From Cupriavidus sp. UYMMa02A (lineage in GTDB: Bacteria; Pseudomonadota; Gammaproteobacteria; Burkholderiales; Burkholderiaceae), in NCBI GenBank assembly GCA_001725945.1, contig LRMT01000021.1:1-64000 (forward strand): a stretch of 64,000 nucleotides of DNA. The letters run 5' to 3'. The position numbers and the translations under genes were made by a program. Below the pieces are notes generated by a model, which saw nothing but the letters and a program-made list of their open reading frames with translations, had not been told where the DNA came from and made no database searches. Below, piece by piece: positions 21,708 to 31,270 of the stretch. The first letter of the stretch is position 1. Every line of letters begins with the position of its first letter.

Positions 21708-21864
21708 CGGGAAACGAGGGCTTTGATGTGGGCTCGCTGGGGCTGCGATTGACAGTCCCAGCTGTACCTTTGTCGGCGGTGCCAAGGCGACGCGCCCACC
21801 TTCAGTCCGATCGCCAACTGCTTGCCCGAGCGGTGAGTCCTTGTAGAGCCGCACGCAAACTGCC

Positions 21865-21892
21865 TTGACGCTGCAGCCAGGAGGCGTAGAAT
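21865..21892 (+). promoter_or_regulatory. ssrA promoter
   Basis: TTGACG (21865-21870), 16-base spacer, TAGAAT (21887-21892). Predicted transcription start about 21899, immediately before the acceptor piece of the permuted tmRNA. Confidence 0.75.
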
Positions 21893-21899
21893 CGGTCCA

Positions 21900-22206
21900 G
21901 TTGGGGGCCGCAAGGCTCTCGATAATGGTTGTGAACCTTCTTCTTGAAGGCCTTCTGGACGGCGGTTCGATTCCGCCCAGGTCCACCAGAAGCACATTGC
22001 ACGGGTAGTGCGCTTCTGATGGGCCTGACTTGGTTTCGACAGGGGGAGATAGGGTCGTGAGGCAACCCGTCAGAGAAGACGTTAAAACTAAATCGAAGTA
22101 AATGCTAACGACGAAAAGTTCGCATTGGCCGCCTAACAGCCGCCTTGGGTTGTAACTGACCTCGAAACAGAAAAGTTACTGGCAAGGGCTCCTTCGGGGG
22201 CCCTTG
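21900..22206 (+). ncRNA. ssrA: Transfer-messenger RNA, circularly permuted (two-piece, betaproteobacterial type)
   Basis: tmRNA rescues stalled ribosomes and tags proteins for proteolysis. The gene order is permuted. The 3' acceptor piece comes first: T-arm GGCGGTTCGATTCCGCC, then CAGGTCC-ACCA ending at 21988. An excised linker with an AGAAGC/GCTTCT hairpin follows (21989-22020). The coding piece starts GGGCCTGACTTGGTTTCGAC at 22021. GGGCCTG pairs with CAGGTCC to give the full 7-bp acceptor stem (one G-U pair), proving that the two pieces belong together. The tag frame GCT...TAA (22104-22136) encodes ANDEKFALAA after the resume alanine. The exact mature 3' end of the coding piece is not determined. 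Confidence 0.95.
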
Positions 22207-22213
22207 TTCATTT
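22183..22213 (+). terminator. ssrA terminator
   Basis: CAAGGGCTCC (22183-22192), TTCG tetraloop, GGGGCCCTTG (22197-22206), then TTCATTT. The 10-bp stem has one G-T wobble. It ends the tmRNA transcript. Confidence 0.85.
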
Positions 22214-22460
22214 AAGGCCTTGGCATCGACGGCAGCATGCGAATACGAGCGACGCCGCGCTGCGGACCGACATGGCGGAACTGCGCAACAGCTTCCCCGA
22301 AACCCGCGTGCTGTAGGGGGTGATCGTGCCTTTCGTGTTAATGTGGCGGTCTGGCCACAAAAGCTATTGTGAATCAAGGGATTGCAATCTCACCGGTCAT
22401 GCGAAAGGCGGAAAGGCCTAGCTGGAAGAAGCGTTTGACAGAGCCACTGCGCAGTCACCC
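22214..22460. other. Spacer after ssrA with unexplained ORF tail
   Basis: About 245 bases. On the + strand, an open stretch reads ALRTDMAELRNSFPETRVL and stops, without a start codon, like the end of a lost gene; I do not recognise it. No integrase or attachment repeat was found, although tmRNA genes are frequent island insertion sites. Confidence 0.35.
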
Positions 22461-23802
22461 TCACTTTTCCCCAAGGCGGCCGGCGGTCTCCGGAACGATC
22501 GCCGCACCGGCCAGGTAAATGGCAGTGACCACCGCGACGAAGATCCCCAGCACTTTTGGCAGGTCGGCGGGGGTGCCCGCGCACAGCGACGCAACGTCGG
22601 CATCATGCCGCCAATGGCAAAGCCGATATTCCATGACAGGCCAGTCCCCGTGGCACGGATGCTGGTGGGGAACCGTTCGTTCAGGAAAATGAGGATCGGA
22701 GCAAAACCCATGCTGCCCAGCATCGCCAGCGCCACCGCATACATGCCAAGCGTGGTGACGTCCGGTACCGCGGGCATCCGTTGGTAGATCAACGGCAGCA
22801 GCACCACGTTCAAGGCGCCGATCAGCAGGAATGATCGCTTGCGACCAATCAGCGTGCTGAGGTGACCGGCAAATATCGATGCCACGATAACGCCGACACT
22901 GCTGGCCATCAGGATGGCCGCGGATGCGCCCGCCGGTGCCTTCACCACGACCTTGAGGAAGGTTGGCAGATAGCCTGAGGTCAGGTAGTAAGCGCTGCCA
23001 CCGCCGATCGTGAGCAGGATGTTGACGACAAGGACGCCGCGGTACTTGCCGGAGAACAGGACACGCAACGGGTTCTCAACCGGAGCGGCATGTCCCTTGG
23101 CCGCCTGCAACTGCTTCCACAGCGGCGACTCCTCCAGCGAATTGAAGATGAATAGGCCGAGCACCGAGCTGAGGATGCCGGAGAAGAACATGCAGCGCCA
23201 ACCCCAGGTGTCGAACGCATCCCCGGGGAACAGCGCGGTCATTGCCATGTAGGTGATGGAAGCCAGCAGTGCCCCGATACCCGCGCCACCGCCGCCAACC
23301 AGCCCCGAGACGGCCCCGCGCCAGGACGGCGGCACCGATTCAGTGCCGATGGTGTGGGTGGATGCCACCACGCCGCCGACAAAGATCCCCTGTACCAGCC
23401 GCAGCAGGATGAACAAGGCTGGCGCAAGCAGGCCCACCTGTCCCACCGTGGGCAGCAGCCCGAACCCCGCCGTGGACAAGCCAACGCCGGTAACCGCAAC
23501 CACCATCGCGCCCTTGCGGCCGTGGCGGTCGGCATAGGAGCCGAAAATCGCGGAGCCGAGCGGACGCATCAGCAACGTCACGGCAAAGGATGCATACACC
23601 GCCGCCAGCGACAGCATGGCGTGCTCCGACGGGAAAAACAGCCTGCCGATCACCGGGCCACGAACAGCAGGATGAACAGGTCGAACAGGTCCAGCGCCCA
23701 TCCCATGCATGACGCCGTCACGGCACCAAACACCTGGCGATTGCTCGCCGCTGGCAGCGCCCCGCTGATGGTCTCTGTACTCTTCTTTGCTACGGCTTCC
23801 AT
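22461..23802 (-). CDS. MFS transporter of the furoate/HMF gene cluster, frameshifted
   Basis: About 448 residues, 12-TM major facilitator, aromatic-acid/metabolite:H+ symporter type. Seen: first TM ALDLFDLFILLFVA, cytoplasmic loop signature GSYADRHGRKGAM between TM2 and TM3, LRLVQGIFVGGVVAS, and ETAGRLGEK at the C-terminus. The frame breaks near 23660 and near 22590; both fit one lost base. ATG 23802 follows AGGAGACAAC. It is the last gene of the hmfABCDE operon, so it most likely imports 2-furoate or a related furan acid. Known hmf clusters contain such a transporter (HmfT); I do not assign the number. Confidence 0.82.
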
Positions 23803-23979
23803 TGTTGTCTCCTTTGATTTGGATCTCTACTGGGATCATGACGCAGCGATGGCGCGCGGGCGGTGCCTTGCCGGCAGGCGAGCGCTCCCCCGCGATGCTT
23901 GCGCCGTGGCAGCGGGCATCGTTATCCGGTCAGTTCGTCCGGGATGCGGGCGGCCTTGCCGGCGCGCCCGCGATTTCCA

Positions 23980-24795
23980 TCAGCTGCCGCGGAACGCCGG
24001 CTTGCGCTTGCCGTGGAACGCTTCCACGCCTTCGCGGAAATCGTCCGAGCTGCGCAGGCGGCTATAGCAATGCCCTTCCAGTTCGATGGCGATCGACAGC
24101 GGTGCGTCCTCGGTGTCGTTGAGCAGCTTTTTGGCGGTGCGCTGCGCCAGCGGCGAGAAGCCGCGCAGTTCGTCGACCAGTGCGTCGGTGGCAGCCTCCA
24201 GCTCGGCGTCGGCCACGCATTCCACCGCGATGCCCCACTCATAGGCTTCTTTGCCCGAGATACGGCGCGAGCGCATCACGATGTCCTTGGTGCGGCCGAT
24301 GCCTACCATCTTCTGCAGGCGGGCCGAGCCGCCCGAGCCGGGGATCTGCCCCAGCTTCTGCTCCGGCAGCGCGTACTGGGTGGTCTCGGTGGCGATGCGG
24401 AAGTCGCAGGCCAGCGACAGCTCAAAGCCCACGCCGAAGCAATAGCCGCGGTTGGCGGCAATCACCGGCTTGCTGCAGCGCGCCGGCGCCGCCACGTTCC
24501 AGGCCAACTGCGAGACGTGCTCGGGCGAAGCCTCCAGGAAGCCCTTGATATCGCCGCCGCTGGAGAAATGCTCGCCCTGCGAGCGCAGCACGATCACGCG
24601 CACGCGCTCGTCGGCATCCAGTGCTTCGATGACGGCGCGCAGCTGGTCTCGCGCCGTCATGGCGATCACGTTGTACGGCGGACGGTGCAGGATGATGTCC
24701 GCGCGCTCGCGCACGGCATTGATCTCCACGGAGAAGCCGTCGAGCTGTTGCAGGCGTTGCTGGTCGGGATGGATCAGTTCGGTTACCTGGGTCAT
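23980..24795 (-). CDS. hmfE: 2-oxoglutaryl-CoA hydrolase (HmfE), enoyl-CoA hydratase family
   Basis: A 271-residue crotonase-fold enzyme. In the furoate pathway of C. basilensis, HmfE hydrolyses 2-oxoglutaryl-CoA, formed after ring opening, to 2-oxoglutarate. Seen: oxyanion loops GEHFSSGGDIKGF (about residues 76-88) and ANRGYCFGVGFELSLACDF, and the ALPEQKLGQIPGSGGSARLQK segment. It is intact. It starts three bases after the HmfD stop codon, so it is co-transcribed. Assignment rests on the position in a full hmfABCDE set; in isolation it would be called only an enoyl-CoA hydratase/isomerase. Confidence 0.85.
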   Translation of the reverse strand: MTQVTELIHPDQQRLQQLDGFSVEINAVRERADIILHRPPYNVIAMTARDQLRAVIEALDADERVRVIVLRSQGEHFSSGGDIKGFLEASPEHVSQLAWNVAAPARCSKPVIAANRGYCFGVGFELSLACDFRIATETTQYALPEQKLGQIPGSGGSARLQKMVGIGRTKDIVMRSRRISGKEAYEWGIAVECVADAELEAATDALVDELRGFSPLAQRTAKKLLNDTEDAPLSIAIELEGHCYSRLRSSDDFREGVEAFHGKRKPAFRGS

Positions 24796-24798
24796 GTC

Positions 24799-26403
24799 TT
24801 ACTCCTTGATCGTGTCGACAGGCGTGGCGTCCGCTGCCTGGTTAGGGTTGGGGTTGAGATTGAGGTCAGGGTTGCCGGAATGCGAGGCCGGCTCGTACTC
24901 GCCGGCGGAGAGCTTGCGGCGCAGGATCTTGCCGACCGGCGACTTGGGGATCTCCTCCACGAAGACGTAATCGCGCGGGCGCTTGAAGTTCACCAGGTCC
25001 GAGCCGCGGCAGTAGGTATCCAGTGCCTGCGCATCGACGTTGCCGCGCGACTTGACGAAGGCCACCACCTTTTGGCCCCAGCGCGGGTCCGGCACGCCGG
25101 CCACCGCCACTTCTTCCACCGCCGGATGCAGCGACAGCACCGACTCGATATCGACCGGCGAGATGTTCTCGCCGCCACTGATGATCATGTCGTCGACCCG
25201 GCCGCTGACGAAGAGGTCGCCCTCGGCGTCGAAGTAGCCGGTGTCGCCGGTGAAGTACCAGCCGTCGCGCAGCGACTTGGCGTTGGCGTCGTCGCGGTTC
25301 CAGTAGCCTTCGAAGGCCTCATCGCCGCGCAGGTCGGCGATGATCTGGCCTTCCTCACCGGTGGCCGCCAGATCGTCGGGTGAGCGGGCGTCCAGGCGCA
25401 CCACGCGCAGGCGCGTGTTGATGCCGGCGCGCCCCGCGCTGCCGGGCTTGCGGGTGGCGCGCTGGTCGATGCTGAAGGTGTACACCTCGGATGAGCCGTA
25501 GTGGTTCACGAACAGCTCCGGCTCGAAGGCCAGCGCAAGGCGGCGCAGCAGGCCATCGCTCATCGACGCGCCGGCAAAGCCGAGCTTGGTCGCGGTGCGG
25601 ATCCCCGAGGGATCGAATTCCGGATCGGCCAGCAGGTCGTGGTACAGCGTCGGCACCAGGTACAGGCATGTGATCCGGTGGGTGGCGATCTCCTTGAGCG
25701 CCTGCCCGGCGTTCCAGCGCCGCACACAGACGAACAGGCCGTCCACCAGCGCCATCGCCAGCAGCGAGCGCACGCCCATGGTGTGGTAAAGCGGCATCAC
25801 GCCAAGGGTACGCTCGCCATGGCGATACAGGTTCTGCGCCACGTGGGCGAGCGCGGCGGCGCGCTCCTGCCGGTGCCGGCGCGGCACGCCCTTGGGCTTG
25901 CCGGTGGTGCCCGAGGTGTAGAGCATCAGCGAGACAGCGCTCGCATCGGCCACCGGGGCGTCATGCCACGCAACGCTGTCCAGCAGCGAGGCGAACGACA
26001 TCGAGCCGCCCGCCGCGCAGTCCAGCGCAATGCAGGGCACGGCCTGCGCCGCCGGGCTGGCCAGCACGGCATCGGCGCTGACCGGCTCGAACACCAGCGC
26101 CTTGACGGCGGCATCCTGCACGCAGTAATCAAGCTCCTCAGGCTTGGCGCGCCAGTTCAGGGGCACCATCACGATGCCGGCGAACTGGCAGGCCCAGTGC
26201 AGCGTGGCCATTTCCCAGCGGTTCTGCAATACGGCCAGCAGGCGGTCGCCCGGTTCCAGGCCAATCTCGCGCAGGCCGGACGCGACGCAACGGATACGCT
26301 CGTACCACTGCGCATAGGTGAGCATCAGGTCGCCATCGACGATGGCGGGCGCGTGCGGGCTTCGCTCCACGCTCTGCAGGAAGGTGCGGCCGAGATCAAG
26401 CAT
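24799..26403 (-). CDS. hmfD: 2-furoyl-CoA synthetase (HmfD), AMP-forming
   Basis: A 534-residue ANL-superfamily acyl-CoA ligase, activating 2-furoate with ATP and CoA. Seen: P-loop LMLYTSGTTGKPKGVPRRH, adenine-site VNHYGSSEVYTF, DGWYFTGDTGYFDAEGDLFVSGRVDDMIISGGENISP, and the C-terminal catalytic lysine in PKSPVGKILRR. The last 25 residues are a low-complexity Asn/Pro tail (NLNPNPNQ). It is intact. The start at 26403 overlaps the end of hmfC by eight bases, indicating coupling. Substrate is inferred from the cluster. Confidence 0.88.
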   Translation of the reverse strand: MLDLGRTFLQSVERSPHAPAIVDGDLMLTYAQWYERIRCVASGLREIGLEPGDRLLAVLQNRWEMATLHWACQFAGIVMVPLNWRAKPEELDYCVQDAAVKALVFEPVSADAVLASPAAQAVPCIALDCAAGGSMSFASLLDSVAWHDAPVADASAVSLMLYTSGTTGKPKGVPRRHRQERAAALAHVAQNLYRHGERTLGVMPLYHTMGVRSLLAMALVDGLFVCVRRWNAGQALKEIATHRITCLYLVPTLYHDLLADPEFDPSGIRTATKLGFAGASMSDGLLRRLALAFEPELFVNHYGSSEVYTFSIDQRATRKPGSAGRAGINTRLRVVRLDARSPDDLAATGEEGQIIADLRGDEAFEGYWNRDDANAKSLRDGWYFTGDTGYFDAEGDLFVSGRVDDMIISGGENISPVDIESVLSLHPAVEEVAVAGVPDPRWGQKVVAFVKSRGNVDAQALDTYCRGSDLVNFKRPRDYVFVEEIPKSPVGKILRRKLSAGEYEPASHSGNPDLNLNPNPNQAADATPVDTIKE

Positions 26404-26973
26404 CGCAGGCCTCCTCGGCAACTACGCCGGCAGCAGCATGGCGAGCCCGTCCACGAATCGCGGCTACGTCGAGCACGGCGGCCACGATGGGGGTGTAGCC
26501 CGTACAGCGGCACAGGTGGCCGGACAGCATGTCGCGCACCTGCGCTTCGCTGGGGTCCGGCACGCGCTCCAGGTAGTCCGCGCACGACATCAGAATGCCG
26601 GCCGTGCAGAATCCGCACTGCAGTGCGTGGTGGCGGCGGAAGGCCTCCTGCAGGTCGCTTAGCCCCTCGGCCGCGCCAGGCCTTCGACGGTATCGATGGC
26701 GCGGTCCTCGGCCTGCACGGCCAGCATCAGGCACGAGCGCGCGGCTACGCCGTCGACCCGCACCGTGCAGGCGCCGCAGACGCCGTGCTCGCAGCCAACG
26801 TGGGTGCCGGTGGCGCCGAGTTCGTGGCGCAGGAAATCCGACAGCAGCTCGCGCGGCTCGCAATAGCCGCTGCGTTCGCGGCCGTTCAGGGTCAGGGTGA
26901 TGCGGCGCCGCTCCTGGCGCTGCATCACCTCGGCGGCCTCGCCGGATTCGGCGCCCTTGGTGGTCTTGCTCAT
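26396..26973 (-). CDS. hmfC: 2-furoyl-CoA dehydrogenase 2Fe-2S subunit (HmfC), frameshifted
   Basis: About 192 residues, small subunit of a molybdenum hydroxylase. Seen: plant-ferredoxin cluster GCEHGVCGACTVRVDG and, after a frame break near 26680, the second cluster domain ALQCGFCTAGILMS and GHLCRCTGYTPIV. The break fits one lost base. The ATG at 26973 overlaps the hmfB stop (ATGA). It passes electrons from the molybdenum site to the FAD subunit. Length fits the family once rejoined. Confidence 0.85.
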
Positions 26974-27784
26974 TTTGCCTCCTTGATCACACGCATGCCC
27001 AGTTGCCGCACCAGGTGCCGGCGGTACTGCGCGCTGATATGGGCGTCGTCCTGCGCGCCGAGTTTCCAACTGAAATCGTTGATGGCCTCCTCCAGGTCCT
27101 TGCCCTGCAGGCGCGGCCAGATTTCCAGCACTGGCCGGTCCGCCACGCCGCCAACCGCCAGCGCGATGGCGTCATCGGTCACGGTGGCCGCGCAGGCCAC
27201 CAGCGCAAAATCGCCGTGGCGCGCGGAGAATTCGGCAAAGCCGTAGCGCGCCCGGGGCGCTGTAGCGGAAAGCGCACCGCCTCCACCAGCTCGTCGGGCT
27301 CGCGTGCCGTCATCAACATGCCCTGGAAGAAGCTGGCCGCCGGCAATACGCGGCGGCGCCGCGCGGCGCGCAGCACCACCTCGCCACCCAGCGCGGTCAG
27401 CACCAAGGGCAATTCGGCGCTCGGATCGGCATGAGCCACCGAGCCGCACACGGTGCCACGGTTGCGAATCTGGAAATGCGAAATATGCGGAAAGGCCATG
27501 GCCAGCAGCGGCACCTCGTCGGCCAGCGTGGCGCGCCATTCGACGCTGCCCTGCGTGGCCGCGGCACCCACCACCAGGTGAGCGTCTTCCACCCGCACCG
27601 TGTTCAGCTCGGCGGTGCGCGAGATATCGATCAGCAGTTGCGGCTGCGCCAGGCGCATGTTGAGTACCGCCATCAGCGACTGGCCACCGGCCAGCACGCG
27701 CGCGCCTTCGCCGCCACGGGCCAGCGCATCGAGCGCGTGCTGCGTGGTTTCGGCGCGCAGGTAATCGAAAGCGGATGGCTTCAT
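26970..27784 (-). CDS. hmfB: 2-furoyl-CoA dehydrogenase FAD-binding subunit (HmfB), frameshifted
   Basis: About 271 residues, CoxM-type medium subunit. Seen: FAD loops ARVLAGGQSLMAVLNMRL and QIRNRGTVCGSVAHADPSAELPLVL, and the C-terminal CO-dehydrogenase flavoprotein domain (VTDDAIALAVGGVADRPVL, then QYRRHLVRQLGMRVIKEAK). The break near 27258 fits one lost base. Both ends overlap neighbours by ATGA: its ATG with the hmfA stop, its stop with the hmfC ATG, so the three subunits are translationally coupled. Confidence 0.86.
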
Positions 27785-30700
27785 CGACGAACTCCCAAAC
27801 GGGCCAGCAGGCGGGCAAGCCAGCCTTGCGGCCGTACCGGCTTGCCGGCGCCTGGCGGCCGAGCGATTCGAACAACTGGCGCAGCACCACCTTGGCGGCG
27901 CCTTCCAGCATGCGTCCGCCCACGGCGGCGACCTTGCCGGATACCTCGGCCTCGTAGTCGTAACTCAGGCGCGTGCCGCCGCCATGCGGGACCAGATTCA
28001 CCAGGCCGGCGCGCGCGCGCTGCCCAGCGAGGACATGCCGGCGCCGCCAGCCGCAGCCGGCGCGGGGGATCGAGGTCCGACAGGGCGATCTCCGCCTCGA
28101 AGCGCGCCTTGATCATCCCAACCCCTACCGTCACGTCGGCGCGGTAGTGGTTCTCGGCGGTGCGCTCCAGCGCGTGGCAGCCGGGCACCACCTTGGCCAG
28201 CGCCTGCGGGTCCAGCAGCACCGCGAAGATGGCTTCGGGCGTGGCGTCGAGATCCACCGAGCCGCGCGCGGTGAGCGCCTTGCCACTGCCCTTGCGGGCC
28301 GCGGGCACGGCGGCCTCGCGTATGGCTTCCAGCAACTCGGGGCGCGACGGTGGCGGATCGTCGAAGCCCACCATGGCCATCACCTTGGCCGGGGTCAGCG
28401 GCAGGCGGATGTCCTGCACGCCGAGCGCGTCCGCCACCGCGTTGGCGATGCAGGGGGGCGTGCTCATGTTGTTGCCCTCGCCCAGGCCCTTGGCGCCGAG
28501 CGGCGTGAAGGGGCTTGGCGTTTCCAGGTGCACGATCACCGGATCGGGCACCTCGCAGGTGGTCGGCATCAGGTAGTCGGCCAGCGTGCCGGACTGGAAG
28601 CTGCCGTCGGCGCCATAGCGGAACTCCTCCATCAGCGCCGCGCCCAGCCCCTGGGCGAAGGCGCCGCGGATCTGGCCATCGGCCAGCGCCGGGTTGAGCA
28701 GCGTGCCGGCGTCGTGCGCGGTCACGTAGCGATCGATACGCACGCGCCCCGTGGCGCGGTCGATCTCCACGCCGCACATATCGAAGGCAAAGCCGTAGGC
28801 GGCCGAGGTGTTTATGCGGTCGTTCTCATCCGGCGCTTCCAGGTTGGGCGGCGACCAGAACACCGTCTCGCGCAGGCCAGGCTCTTCTCCCGCCGGCAGC
28901 TGCTGCGGTGACCAGTGCGGCGCATTGCTGGCTACACGCGTGAACGGCAGGCCGGATTCGGGCGCGCCTTTGCGGGCAATGCGGCCATCTTCGAACACCA
29001 CCTCCGCAGGCGTGCAGCCGAACTGCGGCGCCGCGATGCGCGCCAGCTTGTCGCGCACCCGCTCGGCGGCCAGATGCACGGTGCCGGCCACCGCGCCGGC
29101 AAAGCGGCTAGAGTAATTGCCGGCGGCAACCGACCACGCATCCTTGTGGGTATCGAACTCGACGTTCACCACCACGTCGACCGGGTCCACGCCAAGCACA
29201 TCGGCCACGACCTGCGCGCACACGGTCATATGGCCCTGCCCGGCGGGCGTCGAGGCAATGGTGACCACCACGCCGCCGAGCAGGTCGACGCTGACCGTGG
29301 CGCTGGCGATGGCGCCGTTCTTGGGCCCCACTTTCTTGCGCGCCTCGGCCGGCATGGCAGTGGTGATATAGCCCATGTTGGACACGGACGGCTCGACGAT
29401 GGCGGCAAAGCCTATGCCATACAGCCGGCCCTCGGCGCGCGCGGCTTCGCGGCGGCACTTCAGCTCGGCGTAGCCGCCTTCTTCCAGCGCGCGCGCCAGC
29501 GCCAGCTGGTAGTTGCCGGAGTCCAGCAACGCGCCCGCCGCGGCGCGATAGGGAAAGGCATCGGCGGCAACAAAGTTGCGGCGATACACATCGAGCGGAT
29601 CGAGGCCGAGCTGCGTCGCGATGCGCTGCACCAGCCGCTCCAGGGCGAAATACACCTGCGGGCCGCCAAAGCCACGCACCAGGCCGGTGGGCGTCTTGTT
29701 GGTCATCACCACCCGGTTGCGCACCAGCAGGTTGGGGATGTCGTAGGCGCCGGTCAGACAGCCGTGCATGCGGTAGAAGGTGGCGGGCTCCGGCGCGCGC
29801 AAGTAGCCGCCGCAGTCTTCGACCTGGTCATAGGACAGCGCCACGATGCGGCCATCGGCCATCACCGCGGCTTCCAGCGTGGACAGCCGCGCGGTGGCGG
29901 AGGTGGCGGCGCTGAGATGCTCGAGCCGGTCTTCCACCCACTTCACCGGTGCGCCGGCCTTGCGGGACGCCAGGCACATCAGCACCGCGTAGGGAAACAC
30001 GGCCTGCTTCACACCGAAGCTGCCGCCGGAATCGCGCGGGGCCTTGTGGCGCAGCCGGTTGGCCGGCACCTTGAGCGCCATCGCCATCACCGCATGCAGC
30101 GAGAACGGCCCCATGAAATTGGAGGTGACGTCGTAGCCCTCGTCACCGGGCAGGAACTCGGCAATCACCACGCCGCATTCGATCGGCGTGCAGGTGTTGC
30201 GCGGATAGTGCGCGGTCAGCGTGACCCGGTGCGGCGCCGCGGCAAAGGCGGCTTCAGGCTCGCCGTAGCGGAAGTGGCGGTCGCTCACCACATTGGCGCC
30301 TACGCCGGGATGCAGGATGGGCGCATCGTCGGCCAGTGCGGCTTCGATCGATACCACCGGCGGCAGCACGCGGTAAGTGACGCGCACCAGGTCGAGCGCG
30401 TCTTCGGCCAAGGCACGGCTCTCGGCCATTACCACGGCCACCGGTTCGCCCACATAGCGCACGCGGTCCATGGCCAGCGCCCATTGCTCCATTGCCGACT
30501 TTACGGCGACCACGAAGGGACGCGACCAGGCCATCAGGTCGGCGCCGGTAAGCACGGCATGCACACCCGGCGCGGCAAGCGCGGCGGTGGCATCGATGGT
30601 GCCAAGTTCGGCATGCGCATGCGGAGAACGCACGATGGCCGCATGCAGGGTGCCGGGCTTCACGCCCAGGTCGTCGCCATAGCGGCCACGGCCGGTGAGG

Positions 30701-30816
30701 ATCGCGGCGTCCTCGAGCCGCTCCATCGCGCGGCCCACGTGACGCTGGCGCCCGGCCGCGGCGGATTCAAGGAGGAGAGCCGCTGCCGCTGCCGGCAGGC
30801 TGCGCTTGTCGCTCAT
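27781..30816 (-). CDS. hmfA: 2-furoyl-CoA dehydrogenase molybdopterin subunit (HmfA) with C-terminal CoxG-like domain, frameshifted near the end
   Basis: About 1010 residues. Molybdenum hydroxylase large subunit that hydroxylates the furan ring at C5 of 2-furoyl-CoA with water. Seen: GRGRYGDD, the cofactor-binding GLVRGFGGPQVYFALERL, PAGQGHMTVCAQVVAD, and the catalytic Glu in GAKGLGEGNN (about residue 770). From about residue 840 the same frame runs into a CoxG/SRPBCC domain (GSVDLDATPEAIFAVLLDPQ), which continues across three one-base losses between about 28060 and 27850 (LSYDYEAEVSGKVAAVGGRML). GGGAGG precedes ATG 30816. It is the first gene of the leftward operon, divergent from a LysR gene. 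Confidence 0.88.
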   Translation of the reverse strand: MSDKRSLPAAAAALLLESAAAGRQRHVGRAMERLEDAAILTGRGRYGDDLGVKPGTLHAAIVRSPHAHAELGTIDATAALAAPGVHAVLTGADLMAWSRPFVVAVKSAMEQWALAMDRVRYVGEPVAVVMAESRALAEDALDLVRVTYRVLPPVVSIEAALADDAPILHPGVGANVVSDRHFRYGEPEAAFAAAPHRVTLTAHYPRNTCTPIECGVVIAEFLPGDEGYDVTSNFMGPFSLHAVMAMALKVPANRLRHKAPRDSGGSFGVKQAVFPYAVLMCLASRKAGAPVKWVEDRLEHLSAATSATARLSTLEAAVMADGRIVALSYDQVEDCGGYLRAPEPATFYRMHGCLTGAYDIPNLLVRNRVVMTNKTPTGLVRGFGGPQVYFALERLVQRIATQLGLDPLDVYRRNFVAADAFPYRAAAGALLDSGNYQLALARALEEGGYAELKCRREAARAEGRLYGIGFAAIVEPSVSNMGYITTAMPAEARKKVGPKNGAIASATVSVDLLGGVVVTIASTPAGQGHMTVCAQVVADVLGVDPVDVVVNVEFDTHKDAWSVAAGNYSSRFAGAVAGTVHLAAERVRDKLARIAAPQFGCTPAEVVFEDGRIARKGAPESGLPFTRVASNAPHWSPQQLPAGEEPGLRETVFWSPPNLEAPDENDRINTSAAYGFAFDMCGVEIDRATGRVRIDRYVTAHDAGTLLNPALADGQIRGAFAQGLGAALMEEFRYGADGSFQSGTLADYLMPTTCEVPDPVIVHLETPSPFTPLGAKGLGEGNNMSTPPCIANAVADALGVQDIRLPLTPAKVMAMVGFDDPPPSRPELLEAIREAAVPAARKGSGKALTARGSVDLDATPEAIFAVLLDPQALAKVVPGCHALERTAENHYRADVTVGVGMIKARFEAEIALSDLDPPRRLRLAAPACPRWAARARRPGESGPAWRRHAPELRLRGRGIRQGRRRGRTHAGRRRQGGAAPVVRIARPPGAGKPVRPQGWLARLLARLGVRR

Positions 30817-31057
30817 GACCGGTCCTCCCGCGTGGCGGGACCGGGGCGGTCCATCTGGTTAGCGGGGATTGCGGGCCGGCACGGGAAAGCGTGTCGCGGC
30901 GCGAGGCAAACGCCCGCTGCCGCTGTCTCCTGTGTCGTGCCGGTCATGCCGCCAGCATCGTTTGTTCTCATTCCTGACTCCGTTCTGCGCGCCGGATCCG
31001 GCGGGGCAAGCCCGCTGGTTCATGCGACGTTGAACAGGAGCTTAGAGAGAATATGGT

Positions 31058-31083
31058 ATTAGTTCTAATATTGTTTTTTGATC
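31058..31083 (+). promoter_or_regulatory. Putative LysR operator in hmfA/LysR intergenic region
   Basis: A palindrome ATTAG-TT-CTAAT (31058-31069) overlaps a 20-base stretch (31064-31083) that recurs with two mismatches upstream of hmfF (37962-37981). It lies between the divergent hmfA and LysR starts, the usual place for a LysR-type regulator site. Binding is inferred from conservation between the two operons. Confidence 0.6.
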
Positions 31084-31270
31084 GTGCTAATCAATTAAAG
31101 TGATGTCTGGCAGGGCGCTCCTTAATGGGGATATGTGGCCTCTTCGCGCGCCACAAATAAGGGTTTCCCCCCAAATATCGGCCACGATTTCCGAGGCCTG
31201 CCACAGAAAAAAGCTGATACGCTAAGTCCCAGTGGCACAAATTTATTGATACCGAATCGACCCACTTAGC

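Noticed and set aside
21930..21990. A tRNA gene, suggested by GGCGGTTCGATTCCGCC and a CCA end
   Set aside because: No D-arm or anticodon arm precedes it. The acceptor strand pairs with the tmRNA coding piece 33 bases downstream, so it is the acceptor half of the permuted tmRNA.
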